From Hymenobacter sp. HSC-4F20 (GTDB lineage: Bacteria; Bacteroidota; Bacteroidia; Cytophagales; Hymenobacteraceae): DNA of 64,000 bases. The position numbers and the translations under genes are program-made. Of the stretch, positions 61,952 through 64,000 are shown in pieces (position 1 is the first letter of the stretch; each line of letters starts with the position of its first letter). Under the pieces are notes generated by a model. The model had not been told where the DNA came from, made no database searches, and saw only the letters and a list, made by a program, of their open reading frames with translations. The stretch lies in NCBI RefSeq assembly GCF_019599275.1, contig NZ_JAHZTD010000003.1, positions 558,001 through 622,000 of the forward strand, read 5' to 3'.

Positions 61952-63133
61952 ATGACACTAACGAAACTGACCCTGCGCTCCATGCTGCTGCCGGGTCTGC
62001 TGGGTCTGGCCACTGGTGCACACGCACAAACCCGGGTGAATGCCATCACCACCGCTGTTCCCATCCTTACCGTTAGCCCCGATGCGCGTTCCGCCGCCCT
62101 CGGAGAGGCTGGCGTGGCTATCAGCCCCGATGCCAACGCTGGCTACTACAACCCGGGCAAGCTAGGTTTTGTGCGGTATCAGTACAGCGTAGCCACCTCG
62201 TACACGCCCTGGCTGGCTTCCATTGCCAACGACATGGGCTTGGCCTATTTGAGCGGCACTACCAAGATTGGCGAGCGGTCTACCCTCTCGGCCAACCTGA
62301 TGTATTTCGATCTGGGCTCTATCCAGTACCGCGACGAAAGAGGAACCGACAAAGGCACCTACAACCCCAAAGAATACGCCTTCAGCGTCGGCTACGGGCA
62401 AAAGCTCAGCGACAAGTTTGGGGTTGGCCTGAATGCGCGCTACGTCCGCTCCAATCTCACTGGTAGCACAATCGATTTTAAGCCGGGTAACGCCATAGCG
62501 GTGGATCTGGGAGCATATTACACTACCGACCTGACCATCGGTGCCGGTGAGTATAACCTAGCCTTCGGCGCGACCGTGTCGAACATCGGCAATAAGATTT
62601 CCTATACCGATGAGCAGAACTTCCTGCCCACTAATCTGAAGCTGGGCACGGCCATCACCAAAGAGCTTGACCCTTACAACAAGCTCACTTTTACGGTTGA
62701 TGCCAATAAGCTGCTGGTGCCCACCCCGTACTACAAAGAAGGAGTGCCCGACAACGATCCGACAGTGGTAGCGGAAAACGAGCGCCGCGCTGATTTTGGC
62801 ATTGTTCAGGGCATCACCAGTTCCTTTAGCGACGCGCCCGGTGGCTTTAGCGAGGAGTTAAAGGAAATCAACCTCTCGGGCGGCATTGAGTACACGTACA
62901 ACGATTTGCTGATGGCCCGCGTAGGCTACTTCTATGAAAACCCTATAAAGGGCGACCGGCAATACCTCAGCTTCGGCGCCGGCGTGCGTTACCAGGTTTT
63001 TGGGGTCGATGGCACTTACTTGGTGCCTAACTCTAAAGCCAACCCGTTAGCACAAACTTTACGAGTGTCGCTGCACTTCAACTTCAACGAGCTAAGTGAA
63101 GCTTTCGGCTCGTCCGGTGACACGTCCAACTAA
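61952..63133 (+). CDS. porV: Type IX secretion outer-membrane protein PorV
   Basis: 393 residues with signal peptide (LLPGLLGLATGAHAQTR). A FadL-like beta-barrel opening is typical of PorV (VPILTVSPDARSAALGEAGV and ANAGYYNPGKLGF), with further strands such as FGVGLNARYVRSNLTGST and the C-terminal RVSLHFNFNEL. PorV receives cargo from the translocon SprA and delivers it to PorU. It follows porU after 51 bases, the usual pairing. Confidence 0.96.
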   Translation: MTLTKLTLRSMLLPGLLGLATGAHAQTRVNAITTAVPILTVSPDARSAALGEAGVAISPDANAGYYNPGKLGFVRYQYSVATSYTPWLASIANDMGLAYLSGTTKIGERSTLSANLMYFDLGSIQYRDERGTDKGTYNPKEYAFSVGYGQKLSDKFGVGLNARYVRSNLTGSTIDFKPGNAIAVDLGAYYTTDLTIGAGEYNLAFGATVSNIGNKISYTDEQNFLPTNLKLGTAITKELDPYNKLTFTVDANKLLVPTPYYKEGVPDNDPTVVAENERRADFGIVQGITSSFSDAPGGFSEELKEINLSGGIEYTYNDLLMARVGYFYENPIKGDRQYLSFGAGVRYQVFGVDGTYLVPNSKANPLAQTLRVSLHFNFNELSEAFGSSGDTSN

Positions 63134-63148
63134 TTTTCTCTCTTATTG

Positions 63149-64000
63149 ATGCTCGACCGAAAAGTCGCTCCTCCCGTTCAGCCGCTGGCCCGCGTAACGC
63201 TGCCCGCGGCTGACGTGTTTTCGCTCCCTAATGGAGCCCGCCTGCACACTCTGCGCAATGATGCCCAGCCCGTGGTACGGCTACAAGTTGTATGTAAAGC
63301 GGGCAAGTGGTATGAACCCAGTACGGGTGTGTCTTTGCTCACAGCCCGCATGCTGCTTGAAGGCACCCGCACCCGCACCGCCCGACAAATAGCCGATGAA
63401 GTAGCTTTCTATGGCGCCTCTTTGGAGTGTGAGCAAGGCTTTGACCGTGCTACCCTCACGTTATACTGCCTTACCCGCCACCTACCAAAACTCTTGCCAC
63501 TGGTAGTTGATATAGTAACCGAGCCTACTTTTCCTGAGCCTGAGTTTGCCTTGCTCAAAGCTCGTACCATCCAGAACGTGCGTGTGGAGCGGCAAAAGCC
63601 GAGCTACCTGGCTGCTGAACAGTTCTCTCAGAATTTATTTGGGGCAGCAAGTCCGTACGGCAGCAAGTTCGATGAAGATGCCTTCCAAACTGTTACAACT
63701 GCCCAGGTCCGCCAATTTCATCAGCAAGCCTATGTGCTTTCTCAGAGCGAGATTTTCCTTTGCGGTGATGTAACGGACGAACACAACAAGCTAATTGCAC
63801 AACTGTTCGGCAGCATAACTCCTGCGGGTAGCTCTATACTATACACTCCTACCATTGTATCATCTGATCTTCCTAACCGCGACTATGTTTCGGTTAAAGG
63901 AAGCCTGCAATCCTCCCTACGGATTGGTCGTCTTTGGCCGGCTCTCACCCACCCGCAAGCTCACAACCTACAAGTGCTGGTAAAGGTATTAGGTGGCTAT
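63149..64000 (+). CDS. M16 family peptidase-like protein, partial
   Basis: An ATG at 63149 opens a frame that runs off the window after 284 residues. The fold opening is that of M16 (FSLPNGARLHTLRNDAQPVV; VCKAGKWYEPSTGVSLLTAR), but where HxxEH should follow the sequence reads MLLEGTRTRTARQIADEV. It therefore lacks the zinc-binding motif, like non-catalytic M16B partner subunits. Later segments AAEQFSQNLFGAASPYGSKF and LFLCGDVTDEH-like phrase are M16-like. A catalytic partner may lie beyond the window. Confidence 0.85.
   Translation, partial: MLDRKVAPPVQPLARVTLPAADVFSLPNGARLHTLRNDAQPVVRLQVVCKAGKWYEPSTGVSLLTARMLLEGTRTRTARQIADEVAFYGASLECEQGFDRATLTLYCLTRHLPKLLPLVVDIVTEPTFPEPEFALLKARTIQNVRVERQKPSYLAAEQFSQNLFGAASPYGSKFDEDAFQTVTTAQVRQFHQQAYVLSQSEIFLCGDVTDEHNKLIAQLFGSITPAGSSILYTPTIVSSDLPNRDYVSVKGSLQSSLRIGRLWPALTHPQAHNLQVLVKVLGGY

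Overview
The window looks like a chromosomal segment of a GC-rich member of the Bacteroidota, most likely a Hymenobacter-type cytophagian. This rests on core type IX secretion genes (porU, porV, a porZ-like gene), several exported proteins with T9SS C-terminal domains, lipoproteins with short lipoboxes, promoter-like TAnnTTTG boxes and characteristic gene groups (mreBCD-mrdA-rodA; ccmBCDEF; DUF2520/KdsC/UbiA). The species assignment is inference. No rRNA, tRNA, CRISPR array, transposase or phage gene was recognised.

Layout. 1-2.2 kb: a small secreted CxxCH protein, an sdpR/sdpI autorepressor-immunity pair with a candidate operator, and a DUF2314 lipoprotein. 2.2-6.8 kb: aspS, two small exported proteins, tadA and superoxide dismutase. 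6.8-10.4 kb: an accessory-looking group made of a small squalene-cyclase-like protein with a DVDDTA motif, a UbiA prenyltransferase and a GT4 glycosyltransferase. It is the best candidate here for an undescribed biosynthetic system. 10.4-15.5 kb: a 557-base gap, a nucleoside permease-like MFS protein, an AAA ATPase, ndk and an nrnA-like DHH phosphoesterase. 15.5-20.4 kb: six consecutive exported FKBP-type prolyl isomerases with nine FKBP-like domains, some with altered active sites. 20.4-24.5 kb: recO, porZ-like and tdk.

24.5-27.8 kb: a 2Fe-2S ferredoxin, a Pro/Ala-linker protein and a polytopic GT39-like protein. 27.8-37.0 kb: the cell-shape locus (rodA, mrdA, mreD, mreC, mreB) and purH, separated by an oppositely oriented protein made only of PAS-like domains. 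37.0-37.9 kb: a decayed acyl-CoA dehydrogenase pseudogene. 37.9-42.8 kb: an outer-membrane barrel, a second UbiA enzyme, a cold-shock protein, a KdsC-like phosphatase, IscX, an ISC-type ferredoxin and a DUF2520 protein. 43.2-45.3 kb: a large T9SS cargo protein. 45.5-51.5 kb: cytochrome c maturation genes (ccmB, C, D, E, F) with a Cys-type CcmE and an inserted secreted protein. 51.7-57.8 kb: a TolB-propeller/beta-barrel fusion, an FAD oxidoreductase, an MBL hydrolase and pssA. 58.0-64.0 kb: porU, porV and a truncated M16-family gene lacking HxxEH.

Theme: much of the window serves the cell envelope, namely T9SS export and maturation, periplasmic folding, peptidoglycan elongation, cytochrome c assembly and lipid synthesis. 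Intergenic DNA carries many strong hairpins, including a 27-bp perfect hairpin and a dispersed GAATGAAGAATGAGG-type inverted repeat found upstream of aspS and between mreB and mreC.
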